Shown in pieces: positions 1 through 10,726 of a DNA stretch of 64,000 nt. The notes under the pieces were generated by a model that made no database searches, was not told the DNA's origin, and was given only the letters and a program-made list of their open reading frames with translations. Position 1 is the first letter of the stretch. The number at the start of each line of letters is the position of its first letter. This DNA comes from Ananas comosus (Eukaryota; Streptophyta; Magnoliopsida; Poales; Bromeliaceae): NCBI RefSeq assembly GCF_001540865.1, contig NC_033635.1, positions 6,969,327 through 7,033,326 of the forward strand. Direction: 5' to 3'. Position numbers and translations under genes: made by a program.

Positions 1-246
1 AAAATTCATGTGTGCCAACACATAATAGCATGAAATATTTATTTTCATTAGCAACAAAATATTCTAATTGTTCATTATGTATTTTTTATCAAATCTTTTG
101 AACTTTATTGAGAAAATTACTTACTAATTTAAAGAATAGAAAGTATTGAGCTATGTCGTTGGCATGGGACTGTCTCATGCCGATATCTTATTGGCATGAT
201 ATGGTACGATAGATAGGGCCCATGCCGATTGGCACTTAAATCCTTG
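1..246. mobile_element. hAT-like MITE copy, cut by window start
   Basis: The segment matches the complete element at 5833-6175 over its whole visible length: shared blocks include the GAAATATTTATTTTC and TTATGTAT stretches, the GCCGATATCTT block and the terminal GCACTTAAATCCTTG. The right terminus is at 246; the left terminus lies before the window. The 8 bp after it would be the target duplication but the left copy is not visible. Confidence 0.7.
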
Positions 247-405
247 GATTCAACCTTAACCTGTCAAATTTTGACTAACCAAAACCTGAATTGAAAACCA
301 GCCCTTACGGTTTTATTTGAAGAAAAGAAAAGCCCTACATCCTAATCATAATAAGATTTAATCCATGCAAACCCAATACTTGCACACTCAAATCAACTAG
401 AATAA

Positions 406-1359
406 AGGGTATTTGGCCCTACTTCTGAAAAGTGATTCTGAGCCCTTTTGGGCTCAGTAGAGTGTTTGGTAACAAGTGCTCAAAAATCTGATTCTGCTTT
501 TTACAATCAGAAAAATGATTTTGAAGGCCCCAAAATTAGAAACAAAAAAAAAATGCTTCTTAAAATCTTATTCTGATTTTGTACTCAATTCAATTTTTAT
601 TTTAATTTTATATTCAAACTTTGAATTTAAATTTAATTCTAATTTTTAAATTTTAAATTCATATTTGAATTTTTAAATTTCAACTTTTGTATAATTTCAG
701 TTTTAAGTTTTAAATCTCAAATCTCAAATTTTAAATATCAAATATCAAATCTCAAATCTCAAATTTTAAATTTCAAAAATTTCAAATTTCAAATTTCAAA
801 TTTAAGATAAAATTTAAAATTTGACATTTTAGATTTTAAAATTTAAATATAAAAATTTAAAATTTTAAAATTTAAAATTACAAGTTTTAATATTCAAGTT
901 ATAAATTTCAAATTTCAAAATTAAAATTTTAAATTTTTAAAATTCAAATTCTAAATTTTTAAAATTCAAATTTTAACATTCAAATTTGAAAATTTATATT
1001 TAAAATTTAAATTTTAAAATTTGATTTTTTTTTAAATTTGATTTAAAAAGTCAAATTTTAAATTTTAAATTTTCCAATTTTAAATTTATTTTTTAAATTA
1101 AAATATCAAATTTTAAATTAATTTACAAATTTTAAATTTTAATTTTAATTTTAAATTATTTAAAATAAAATTTAGTTAAAATATTAATATATGTAAACAA
1201 CAAAAAAATTTTGCCAAACAGCTTTACAAAATCACTTCAGAAAAATCACTTTTATCTAAACTCAGCCAAACGCTTTACAGCTCTTAACCAAAATCAATTC
1301 TCCAAACCAAAATCAATTCTGCAGAAATCACTTTTCAAGAATCTAGGCTCAACGGGCCC
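406..1359. mobile_element. Tourist-like TIR element with AT-rich interior
   Basis: The left end (AGGGTATTTGGCC, then AAAAGTGATTCTGAGCCC) and the reverse complement of the right end (AGGGCCCGTTGAG, then TTGAAAAGTGATTTCT) form imperfect terminal inverted repeats. TAA flanks both ends (403-405 and 1360-1362), the usual target of PIF/Harbinger (Tourist) elements. Both ends repeat AAAATCACTTTT/AAAAGTGATT motifs. No coding capacity is seen; a 111-codon frame across the right end is a low-complexity by-product. The exact ends rest on a 3-bp TSD, so boundaries are tentative. Confidence 0.55.
590..1190. repeat. AT-rich low-complexity interior (AAATTT-type)
   Basis: About 600 bp built almost only from permutations of TTTAAATT, CAAATTT and CAAATCT words, both strands alike. 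It fills the interior of the TIR element at 406-1359. It is degenerate rather than a clean tandem array. Confidence 0.75.
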
Positions 1360-1362
1360 TAA

Positions 1363-2640
1363 AATCATAATAGGACTCAAATCCATCAATAGCCCAAAGA
1401 CTCAATTAATTACTAGTAAAGACACCGGCACATTGCAGTGGTTCATTTCCATACAAATAAATAAAGCTAAAAAAATAAGAAACAAAAAAAAGAGTCAAAG
1501 AACAAAAAAGAATACAAATAAAAAAAAAAAATTGAAGAAGAAGTAGCAGCAGTTGTAGTAAAGTATAAGAATAAAAATATAATGAGGATAAAAAAAATAA
1601 GAGAAAATTTATAAGAATAATAAATTATATTTATAACAGCAGTGAAAGTTGAGGATTTAAAATGTCATATCCCTCGTAGTTCAAGCCAAAAATTGCAACT
1701 AATTAAAGTATGAGCTCTAAATTGTCATGTGCCTCATAGTTTAAGCTAAGAAAATATAATCCATTAAAATTCGAGGACTAAAGTGTTACGCGTCTTATAG
1801 TTTGAGGACCAAAAGTGTAATTTACCCTTTTTATATTTTAATTTTATTTCAGATGAATTCAGAGTTTATCATCGATTAGTTTTGTTCAATCAGTAATTTT
1901 ATTCGAGGAAAGAATACGTTAAACTATCTAATAAATTTTAAAATGCCTAATCGTTAAAATTAAAAGTCGACCAATTATATTTTGAATATTCCAAAATATT
2001 TTAAATGTGAGATTGATCACTTATCAAATTATAAATATCGCATTAAAGTTTGATATTAAGATCAAAATAAAATCGTATTAAATTTTTCTGAAATACAAAC
2101 CATTTTGAATCAGCTATACGACCTTTTAAAATTTTTTTTTTTACTATCCAACTTTTTTATATATTAGATTTGAGTCAGTCCACAATACTTTGACTTCAAA
2201 ATTTGAATGCATCATTTAGCTTTACTGATTTATACTTCATGTAATTTTTGCAACTAAATTTATTAAAATAACTAATTAATTTAAACTTCATCAATCTCTC
2301 TTTTACTTTTTGTTGTACAATCTATATCTAATTGATTAATATTATAAAACTAAAATTTATATTTAATACACACAATCTTAACTATTTAAAAGTCATGTAT
2401 AAATAATTATATATTTTAAATTTTTATAATGAGAGAGAAAAATTAGATTACATTAAAAAAATGAGCCCATTTCAGTCTCAATCAGTGGAGAGAAAAAAAT
2501 TAAATAAAAAACTTTTTAAAAAAAAAGAACTTGGCCACCCGTACCCCCACCCCCCTCAGGTGGGCCCTACACCAACCCCCAACCCCAGCCCTCCCGCTTC
2601 CCCTCCCTGCGACCTGGATCCCAACTCCGGATTCATATAT
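1363..2640. other. AT-rich intergenic DNA, no gene seen
   Basis: Strongly AT-rich with poly-A/T runs and no frame that looks like protein. A C-rich tract (about 2535-2615, CCCCACCCCCC type) near the right end contrasts sharply with its surroundings. Near 1660-1815 there are three diverged copies of a block reading roughly 'gtcatatgcctcatagttcaag' in degenerate form, possibly an old tandem repeat. Confidence 0.5.
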
Positions 2641-3992
2641 TTATATGGATATGATTAAGCCCAAATTAATTAATAATCTTGTAGACTCTCAATTTGCACC
2701 ATTGACGACCTCCCTTGATGCCAAAGGAGAGAATTTTGAATCCTTACACCGATATGAATGATCCCCTTAAACCCACTCTCCTCAAACTATCCAATGAAAC
2801 TGGTTTAGAATAAAACATATCAAAGCCCTATGCATACAAAAATCAACACATCTGTTGCATGTATCTTTGAGCAGTTTATATCTTACTGCTGCTATGAATA
2901 TGCACAAAAGCACGCAGCATATGCATAACAGTTAGGAGGGCATGGTGTATCGCGGACTTTATGAACCCAATGCGGATTTCAAACATTTGTTATTATCTAG
3001 GTGGCCAGAAACTCAATCTACAAGTCATGAAATTCATGCAGAAAGTAAATTTTCCTAACTAAAAATCATAAAAAATAAACTATATATAATTGGGATAATC
3101 AAAATATCAATAAAGAAAGAATTCATAATCTCATAAATCATCAAAAACCCTTAAACATATACTGCTTCACTCTATTCCGTTTTTCTCTCTTTCTACTTGT
3201 GACATCATTTCCCTCTCTTGTATTCTAACACAGAAAGAGTGCAAACCAGTACCTTCTATGATGAAACACCTATATACCCAAATTCAAAATCTGGGTTCAA
3301 AGTACTTGCGATACTACCAGCCATATTAGCAAACAAAGTGAACTAAGAATCGCACTATTACCTGTCATTATCCTAAACTCATATGTCTCCAACACTCATG
3401 GCATGACAATTAGACTGAATAATGAATATCCATCAACGACGGATGCTTTCTACTTTTCTAGACCACACTGTTGCTAACTTGCTATTAACCATCATTAAAT
3501 CATAGATATACATTTTAACTACTGCAAGAAGCTGCACGCACTAAATCACAAAAAGTAAATTCTTCTAATCTATTTCTTGTAGCTGTTAATATCATGGCTG
3601 CTATTATCAGCAATTTCAATGAATAATTTCTTGGCTCTCATCAACAATTTGTAATTTATATTCTCTGACATGTTACATGGGATTGCTCCTAGGAATACAC
3701 AAAATATTTTGTCAAGAAGGTTACTCAAATTGGTCATTTCGTTATTTCAAATTGATAGCTACATAGAATATTTACTTCCAATAGGAAAACAAAATAAGTG
3801 ATCGAGGAGGAATAGTTATAATTGAAAAACTTCACCATACATTGTGGCATAAGAAGTCCCATAGCAACAACACAGAAAACAAATAGAGAGCAATACACCA
3901 TTCAAAGCAATATTAAAGACAAAAGGTAAAATAAAGTGCTTCATGATACTAGGACAATTTAGCCAACTCTGATATAAAAACTGAAAATATAC
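2641..3992 (-). other. Probable intron/downstream sequence of the PIP5K-like gene
   Basis: This lies downstream (minus strand) of the splice donor at 3992-3991. I looked for the catalytic kinase exons that should follow the MORN exon and found no long minus-strand frame here or anywhere down to position 1. It is AT-rich non-coding sequence as far as can be seen. Confidence 0.5.
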
Positions 3993-5060
3993 CTGATTCC
4001 TAGTTGCAAGTTTAGCATGAGATAGTAGCTCTTGTGACCTTTGTAAATTGTTTCACCTGGGCTTCTTACTCGTTTCTTTCGGAGTTTATGTTGCCACATA
4101 CTTCTCGTTGATGCCTTTGAATCATAGTGCCTTCTTCTTTCCTTTATCAAGACACCTTGAACATATTCTCTTTCATAGACAAAAAATTGGTCATCTTGAA
4201 ATTCATTTGAACCATCACATGAACTGGACGTGTAGTTACTCTCCTGTGACAAAGTACTTCGAGAATTATCGTCAAGGTCTGAAACCCCCTCAACTGAGAC
4301 AGTTGTATTTGATATCCGCCCACGCCCTCGAAGAAACCTCCCTATATTCCACCTACCCAAGATGTTTCTTTCTGAAATCAATGTATTCTGCTTAATCTCT
4401 CCAGAATTCATTAATGACGCAAGAAGAGGACTCTGAGAGCTATTATCATATGCAGAATATTCAGAGAACTTGTGGTACTGAGGAAGTTTGGTCCCAACAG
4501 GAGAGAAAGTTCCTTGGCCATCCTTTAGCCCCTTACTCCATGTCCCAAAGTAATATGACCCATCAGCATACTTCAAACAACCTGCGCCATGTATTAATCC
4601 ATCTAACCAAGACCCCTCAAACAAATCACCATTTGCCCACTTCATAATTCCTCTCCCACTCATTTTACCAGCCTTCCAGCTTCCAACATAAGTGTTCCCA
4701 TTGATCCATGTATACTTACCAACCCCTTCTTGCAATCCTTCTTTCCAAAAGCCATCATAAATATCTGAATTAGAATATGTTTTTATTCCCATCCCATGTT
4801 GCATACTCATCCTCCAAGAGCCTTTATAACTTGAACCATCAATCCTACAGAAAGTGCCCGACCCATGAAGGAAGCCCCCGCTGAAATCACCTTCATATGT
4901 AGCTCCTGATGACCAACGAACCTGTCCGTGGCCAGTCATTTGGCTTTTGTCCCACTTACCAATGTAAATTGTCCCATCAGACCACATATATTTTCCTTCT
5001 CCGTGAGGAATCAATCCATCAAAGTCTCCAATATAGACGTCTCCATTGGAGAGGACTTCT
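3993..5060 (-). CDS. MORN-repeat exon of a PIP5K-like gene (partial)
   Basis: This exon encodes the N-terminal MORN module of a plant phosphatidylinositol-4-phosphate 5-kinase. Family enzymes make PI(4,5)P2 at the plasma membrane, and plant members carry MORN repeats before the lipid-kinase core. Eight consecutive MORN units are visible (YIGDFDGLIPHGEGKY, YEGDFSGGFLHGSGTF, YDGFWKEGLQEGVGKY and so on, the eighth degenerate). A linker follows, then GETIYKGHKSYYLMLNLQLG, the entry to the PIPK core. The reading ends at a donor (ATCAG|GTATAT). The start is set by an acceptor (GGAGCAG|AGAAGTCC); the Met further upstream looks intronic. Neither the upstream exon nor the kinase domain is in the window. 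It is therefore a gene with very long flanking introns or a truncated copy. Confidence 0.8.
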
Positions 5061-5824
5061 CTGCTCCAGGCAATCAAATCAATCACTACCCTAATTAAGA
5101 GAAGAGTTTGGAGACAAATATACAAAAGAGAAGAAGCATGTAGGGAAAAAAAATGTAGAAGTTCACCTTACACTACCCTCATAGCTCATCTCTCATACCA
5201 GCCTTTTTAATTTATTCTCTGACTTCCTTTTGTAACTTTAAAGGGAAAAGAAGAGAAGAAACTCTTTGGTCACAGAGAACAAACGCAGAACTGCAAGCTT
5301 CAACAATACAAAACATAAGAATCATGAGCGATGTAAATATAAAGAGATAGGCAAATATCAAACTATAATCTTACCAAATCTTAATCCATTTGCATTTTTT
5401 TCATAAAACTATGAATTTCATTATCCATGACCATGTAGATTGGTTTTTTTTGTTGTCTAAAAGTGAAACATAGGAAAGTGGTATTGTAAGAACAAGAGCT
5501 TCAAAAAGTAGGTACATCAAATCAAGACGAAAAACCAATGAAGGAACAAAAGGAGCCAACATTAGTCTTACATAATTAGATAATATTTATTAGTTATGAC
5601 TTCCCCGTGCGAAGTTCCCACAACGAAATTTGAAACAAGATAAACAAAGAACCAAAATGTACTAAACGTTATAACAATTTCACATATAGCATCAAGCTAC
5701 TTAACTAGTCATTGCATGGGGTGGCCGATATGTTTCATGAAAGCTCTTCTACAAATTCTATAGCCTTTTAAGCTGTCCTGATGAGAATAACCATTTCACC
5801 TTGTCAGTTTTCAATTCAATTGAT
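5061..5824. other. Upstream/intronic sequence, no exon recognised
   Basis: Upstream (minus strand) of the MORN exon. The acceptor tract lies at 5061-5110. I see no convincing further coding exon, so the N-terminus of the gene is unplaced. Confidence 0.4.
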
Positions 5825-5832
5825 GCTTCATT

Positions 5833-6175
5833 CAAGGATTTAAGCGTCATGCCACAGGGTCGTGCCGGAAACTTGTCGGGACGGTACGGCACGGTGCGTG
5901 CCAGGTTGTACCTATGCGTGTCGGTCACAAAAAATACATATGTGCCGACCATAATGGTATGAAATATTTATTTTCTTTAGCAACAAATATTCTAACTGTT
6001 TATTATGTATCTTTATCAAATCTTTTGAATTTTATTGAGAAATATTACATACTAATTTAAAGAATAAAGCGTTTTGAGTTGTACCATCGGCATGGGGCCT
6101 GTATCGTGCCGATATCTTGTTGACACGATACGGCATAGTGGACACGGCCCGTGCCGATGGGCACTTAAATCCTTG
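5833..6175. mobile_element. Complete hAT-like MITE with 8-bp TSD
   Basis: The 343-bp element starts CAAGGATTTAAG and ends CTTAAATCCTTG (terminal inverted repeats) and is flanked by an exact 8-bp duplication GCTTCATT at 5825-5832 and 6176-6183. An 8-bp target is typical of hAT elements. The interior carries repeated GGCACGG/GTGCCGA words. It has no coding capacity; a 64-codon frame inside it is incidental. A second copy is at 1-246. Confidence 0.85.
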
Positions 6176-6446
6176 GCTTCATTCCATTCATTAAGAAAAA
6201 AAGAAAAAGGTATTACTTAAGCAACTGCACTAAGGTAGGTAAGATACCGCTTGTTAATTTCGATACCCTGAAATTAACTTACATTGATTAGCATACCATA
6301 GTCTGCATCAATGAAGACAAAAGAGATCTAGCCCTATGTCCCAAAACGCAAATACTCACTATTAATCTAAACTTCAATTATTTTAGCTTGCTTCAATCTA
6401 ATTTTTGAAATTGATACATAGGTTCCTGAATTTGTGATTAAAGATG

Positions 6447-6670
6447 TACGGGGTGTTTGGCCAAGCTTTTTAAAAGTGATTCTAAGCCCAAAAGTGATTT
6501 TGATTTTTGGGCTCAATAGAGCGTTTGGCAATGGAAATTTTAAAATCTGATACTGCTTCTCAAAATCAGAAAACTGATTTTTCAACCTCCAGAAGCAGAA
6601 GCAAAAAAAAGCTGCTTCTCAAAACTGATTCCCGCAAAAGCAGTTTTCTGATTTAAAAAATTTTATAAAA
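6447..6670. mobile_element. Tourist-like fragment related to 406-1359
   Basis: Begins GGGGTGTTTGGCC and carries the same AAAAGTGATTCTAAGCCC, GGGCTCAATAGAGCGTTTGG and AATCAGAAAA blocks as the left end of the element at 406-1359. A clean right terminus and a TSD are not seen, so this is a partial or diverged copy. Confidence 0.5.
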
Positions 6671-6839
6671 ATACCGAAACTACTCCTAAACAAACAATAT
6701 AATTCTACTCTAACCTTTTATTCAATTACTACTTCCAACAACCCTCCTCTCTCTCCCATTTACCATAGCCAATCTCTCTCTCCAACAGAAAAAAAAATTT
6801 CCACTTTCCACTCTTCTCTCCTCCATCTCCCTCCCTTCT

Positions 6840-6930
6840 TCCTCTCCGGCGACACCTTTCTCTCCGGCGAAACCTTTCTCTCCGGCGAATCTTTTCTTAC
6901 CGGCGAACCTTCTCTCCGGCGAACCTCCAA
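6840..6930. repeat. Short tandem array of CTCCGGCGAA units
   Basis: Five diverged copies of a unit of about 19-20 bp containing TCTCCGGCGAACCTT lie in tandem. They sit in a CT-rich leader-like tract (6720-7000) upstream of the Myb/SANT-like exon. Confidence 0.7.
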
Positions 6931-7004
6931 AGAAGATACTTTATTCTCTCTTTTTTTTTACAGCTTTCTCTCTCTCCCTCTCTATCTTCCCTCATCACTC
7001 GCAG

Positions 7005-7325
7005 GTCCGACTGGATCAGCGCCGGCAGGATCCATATTTGTCGGATCCAGCAAGATCTACGATCGTATGGATCACTATTTGCCGGATTCAACCCCAGATC
7101 CGGCAAGTAAAATATCTTTTTTTTCTAAGCATAAAAGTTTCAGTTATATGCAACAAATCCGATGTGGGTCCGGCTAGCCGGGGCTGGATCCGGCAAAGAC
7201 GGATCCCGCCGGATCCAAGCCGACGGGATCTGTCCTTGTTAGATCCGGGATCCGCACTGGATCCACGTCAGCAAATCCAGCAAAGACGCCTTGCCGGATC
7301 CAGCCGAATCCGCGCTGGTTACATC
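7005..7325. repeat. GGATCC/CCGGCA-rich repeated segment
   Basis: The words GGATCC and GCCGGATCC/GATCCGGCAA recur more than ten times in about 300 bp, in both orientations. Together with the adjacent CCGGCG array this may be the 5' region of the truncated gene at 7643. No convincing protein is read from it. Confidence 0.55.
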
Positions 7326-7642
7326 AAGGATGGATCTATTTAGTTTTTATCTCCTCATGGAAGCCATGAGCACAAAATACCACTAGCCTGAGTTCAATTT
7401 ATCTTTTCAATTACTTTCATAAAAATCAAGTTGCAAGAAGACCAAGCATTGTTGTAACCTTTTTTGATGTTTAAACTTAGCATGTGTGTTTGATTGTTTG
7501 ATTAGTTTGTAGTGTGAAATTTTTTAAAATTTTATTCAATTTGTAGTATTGTGTAGTTTGTATGCAATGTTTCGATTATTTGTTTAGCATGTGTGTTGCT
7601 TGTATTTTTTAACACATAATTTGTTTACTAGAAAGTTGAAAG

Positions 7643-7798
7643 ATGAATCCATCACAAGGAAAACCATCTACCCAGAAAGAAAGAAAAATTAAAGCTACGT
7701 GGGATGCACAATTGCTCAAAATTTTTTGCGAAATATGTGTTGAAGAGGTTAATGTCGAGAACGGACCTAATACTCATTTTAATAGAACTGGATGGCAA
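7643..7798 (+). pseudogene. Truncated Myb/SANT-like DNA-binding domain
   Basis: The first 52 codons read as the start of a plant Myb/SANT-like domain of the kind found in PIF/Harbinger-associated and L10-interacting MYB proteins: KATWDAQLLKIFCEICVEEV, then THFNRTGWQ. The domain normally continues for another 40-50 residues. Here it breaks directly after GWQ, where the sequence becomes the GAAGAAGAAG leader of an LTR. The frame after that point is low-complexity and stops 15 codons later. CT-rich and repeat-rich sequence upstream could be its untranslated leader. It may be a host gene or the accessory gene of a PIF/Harbinger element. Confidence 0.65.
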
Positions 7799-9537
7799 AG
7801 AAGAAGAAGAAGATCATCTTCTTCCCTCTCTCCTTCAAGCTAGAGCAAGCTTGGAGCTTGGTTTAGAGGTAAACCTCAAACCCATCCATGGTAGATTTCT
7901 TGAGATTGGGTTTTATTGCTTAGAAATGGTTTGAATGGAACCTATGGAAGCTAGGGTGATGGTTCGGGCTCGCAATTGAAGCTCGCACCACGGATTTCCT
8001 CACCGTTGCTAACCTAGGGCACGGAATCGGGATTTTTGGAAATCTAGGGTTTTGATCTATTTTAATAGGTCGTAAACCAAATTGCTAGGTCACGGAACGC
8101 GTCGGCGAAGACGGTTCGTCGATACGACGAGCGGGTGCGAAGATATCGCCGAATCAAGTGTTTAAAGGTTCGGATCGACCCGAGAAGTCGAGGCGTCGAC
8201 CAAGGACTACGAAGTTGAGTTTTCTACTAGCGCGGCATCACCAAGAGGTGGGTGGTGATCATCCCGAAGCAATCGGGCTCCCTTTTATGTCTTAGTATTT
8301 TGAGGCCTTGCATCCTGTGTTCACATGCATTGTAGGATAATTGTGCATTGCCTTTCCTTATGCTTGCCTAGCTGATATCATATTATGCATTAGTTGCTGG
8401 ATATAGGGGATTGATGAGGATTGGGTTGAGACTTGTAATCTTATAGTGTAGTGGTGAAAGAATGATGCAATAGTTGAAATCAAAGAACGAGTGGCATCTA
8501 GCTGTTAATTAAACAAGAACGAGTGGCACATGTGAGTTGTAGCGTATATGAAACCAATTGACTATGGTGGCAGTAACCCTAGTGAACAGGATACCCTTGA
8601 GGTGGGAGAATTGGATCATACTCATTGTCTGTTCACGACTTGTGGTGGTCGCTCCACACAAGTCGTGCGCTTCGGAGTCAGTCGCGAGGGATGGCCTATT
8701 TGGGGTCCCGTGGGATAGAGATGGCCTATTTGGGGTCCCGAGGGATGGCCTATGTGGAGTCCCGCAGACGGTCTCGGATTCGAAGTATCGAGATGGCTAT
8801 GTGAGTAGTAGGTGGATCCTTGAATGAACCACGAGATTAATGAATAAGTAAACAGCCTTACTTCTTGGACATATGAAGAGCTAGTTGAGTATCCATTTCA
8901 TTGCGCATGCATCTTCATATATATGATTCGGGCACGGTAGCGTAGCTTGCTATTCTGTTATTACAGCTTTCCATATCTATCTATCTGTTTATCTACTTGT
9001 GCCCACTTGGACCTAGTGGGGAGACCGGCGGAGTCGGCGGCCGAACCCACTGGAAACTATGGAAGATAGTTCTCACCCCACTCTTTTCAGGTTCGAGCTC
9101 AGGTGTCCCCGGCGAGCGCGAGGATCGTGGTAAGGGCTTAGCGCCCTAGTTGCATTAGCTGTCCACCCATTTTGCATTAGCTCTACCCTGTATTTATGTT
9201 TGAGAGTAGATGTTGTATAGGGTAAGGTTTGAGAGTGCTTGTACACATGTTTTGGATGAATGTAAAAGATGGAATTAAATGTATTAAGTTGAATGAATGT
9301 AATAGATAGAACTTTCTCTCTTTATTTACTTGTATGTCTCATACTTGTATCTTGCTCTTGTTTTGGTTGGCACTGGTGGTGCTACTCGTGATCGTGTATT
9401 CATGAATTGATTCCTGGGTAAATTCTTATACATGATCAGTTGGTTAGCCTTGGGCGGACATGGGAGATCCTGTCCGTTCGGCGTCTGTTCGACGCGCCCG
9501 GACCGGACCAAATTGGTAGCGGTCTCGGGGCGTGACA
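7799..9537 (+). mobile_element. LTR fragment (5' end missing), plus orientation
   Basis: It ends in GGTCTCGGGGCGTGACA, the shared 3' terminus of the LTRs in this window. It carries in order the ACGCGTCGGCGAAGACGG block, the GGTGGGTGGTG block, GACGAGTGGCAC-like words, a short minisatellite, the two-stem hairpin block (9015-9080) and GAGCCTTGGGCGGACA. The LTR head and ACCGGT array are missing: the element joins the Myb/SANT exon inside its GA-rich leader. Confidence 0.75.
8685..8772 (+). repeat. LTR minisatellite, GATGGCCTATTTGGGGTCCC
   Basis: Three and a half copies of a 22-28-bp unit lie inside the LTR, between the GTGGTGGTCGCTCCACACAAG block and the hairpin block. Confidence 0.75.
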
Positions 9538-10726
9538 CCAAGCCTAATATGCCGCATTACAAGGGAGCATGCAAGAATAGTAAAAGTAACTACTAGACAC
9601 CCTATCATGCACAATACTACACAAGGACTATGATCAACATTAAGATACTTAGACATAGGAAGAAGCCCAGTTGCTTCGGGATGGACACCCCCCACCTCTT
9701 GGGTAATGTCGCGATGCTAGGTACTCGATCTCGCGATCCTTGATCGCCGCTTTTGCTCTTCAGGTCAACACGAAGCCCCGAACACTTGTTTCGGCTATAT
9801 CTTCGCACCCGCTCGACGAATGCTCAATCCGTCGCTTCCTACGCGTTTAGACACCTAGCAATTAGGTTAATACATGATCAATTTAGATCAAAACCTTCCT
9901 TTTCCAAAAACCTCAATTTTGGAGCTCTAGGTTTGCCCAATGCAAAAATCCCCTTCTAGCTTCAAGGTTCAAGCATAAAGCTTTTCTTTGGCATCAAAAA
10001 GATCCAATGAAACCAATTCTAGAAGATAAAAACCCATCTAGAAGGATCTACCATGAAAGCTCTCATGAGCTTACCTCTATAGCAAGCTCCAAGGGTGGAG
10101 AGGAAGAAGAAGATCCTACTAATCCTTTCCTTGGTCTTAATCTCCACCAAAATCTCCTCCTTCTTCGCCTTCTAGAGAGAAAGAAAAAGAGTTTAAAGAG
10201 AGAGAGGGAGCTAGGGTTTGTGTTTGGGAGAGAAATAAAGGAGAGAGAGCTCATTCCTCTCTATATCCCTCAACTCACGTAACAATTGCTAATAAACCCC
10301 TCCACTTTGCCTCTCTTGGCATGCCCAAACTGGGCATTTTTCGTGCTCGGGGACTGGTCTGTCCCTATAGGGACCGGTCCCCGTAAGCACCTCTCGCGGA
10401 TAGAAGCTATCTGCTAATTTCCACGCGCACGGGGACCGATCTGTCCACCAAAGACCGGTCCCCGAGAGCAAATATCGCACGCAGAGACTTCTCTGCCGCA
10501 ACCAAGCTTACGGGAACCGTCCCTCACACCAGGGACCGGTCCCCGAGAGCAAAACCTGCAACTTAGCAGATTTTCACAATCTTGCTCTCCGAGGTCCGTT
10601 GCAATGCACTTTTCGCATTTTTAACTTCTTCGGCTTCTCCGAAGCACATCCACTCGACAATCAGTCGATTCTGAACGAAGTCCAACTCTCGGATTTTGAG
10701 AATTCACTTCCTTACAACTTTAATGT
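9538..10726 (-). mobile_element. LTR, minus orientation, 3' end missing
   Basis: Read on the minus strand it starts TGTAAGGAAGTGAATTCTC at 10726, the same head as the solo LTR at 28536. It then has an ACCGGT array (10345-10548), a GA-rich leader and the conserved acGCGTagg/GTGGGGGGTG blocks. It is cut at 9538, exactly where the plus LTR ends, so the two LTRs lie tail to tail. Confidence 0.75.

Noticed and set aside
1211..1546. 111-codon frame rich in Lys/Asn
   Set aside because: It lies across the AT-rich end of a TIR element and a poly-A tract; composition explains it.
2461..2761. Two overlapping short frames in a C-rich tract
   Set aside because: Pro/His-rich low complexity from the CCCCACCCC tract; no domain, no splice context.
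4048..4647. Plus-strand frames over the MORN exon
   Set aside because: Antisense shadows of the MORN exon.
5758..5952. 64-codon minus frame
   Set aside because: Runs across the hAT-like MITE boundary; incidental.
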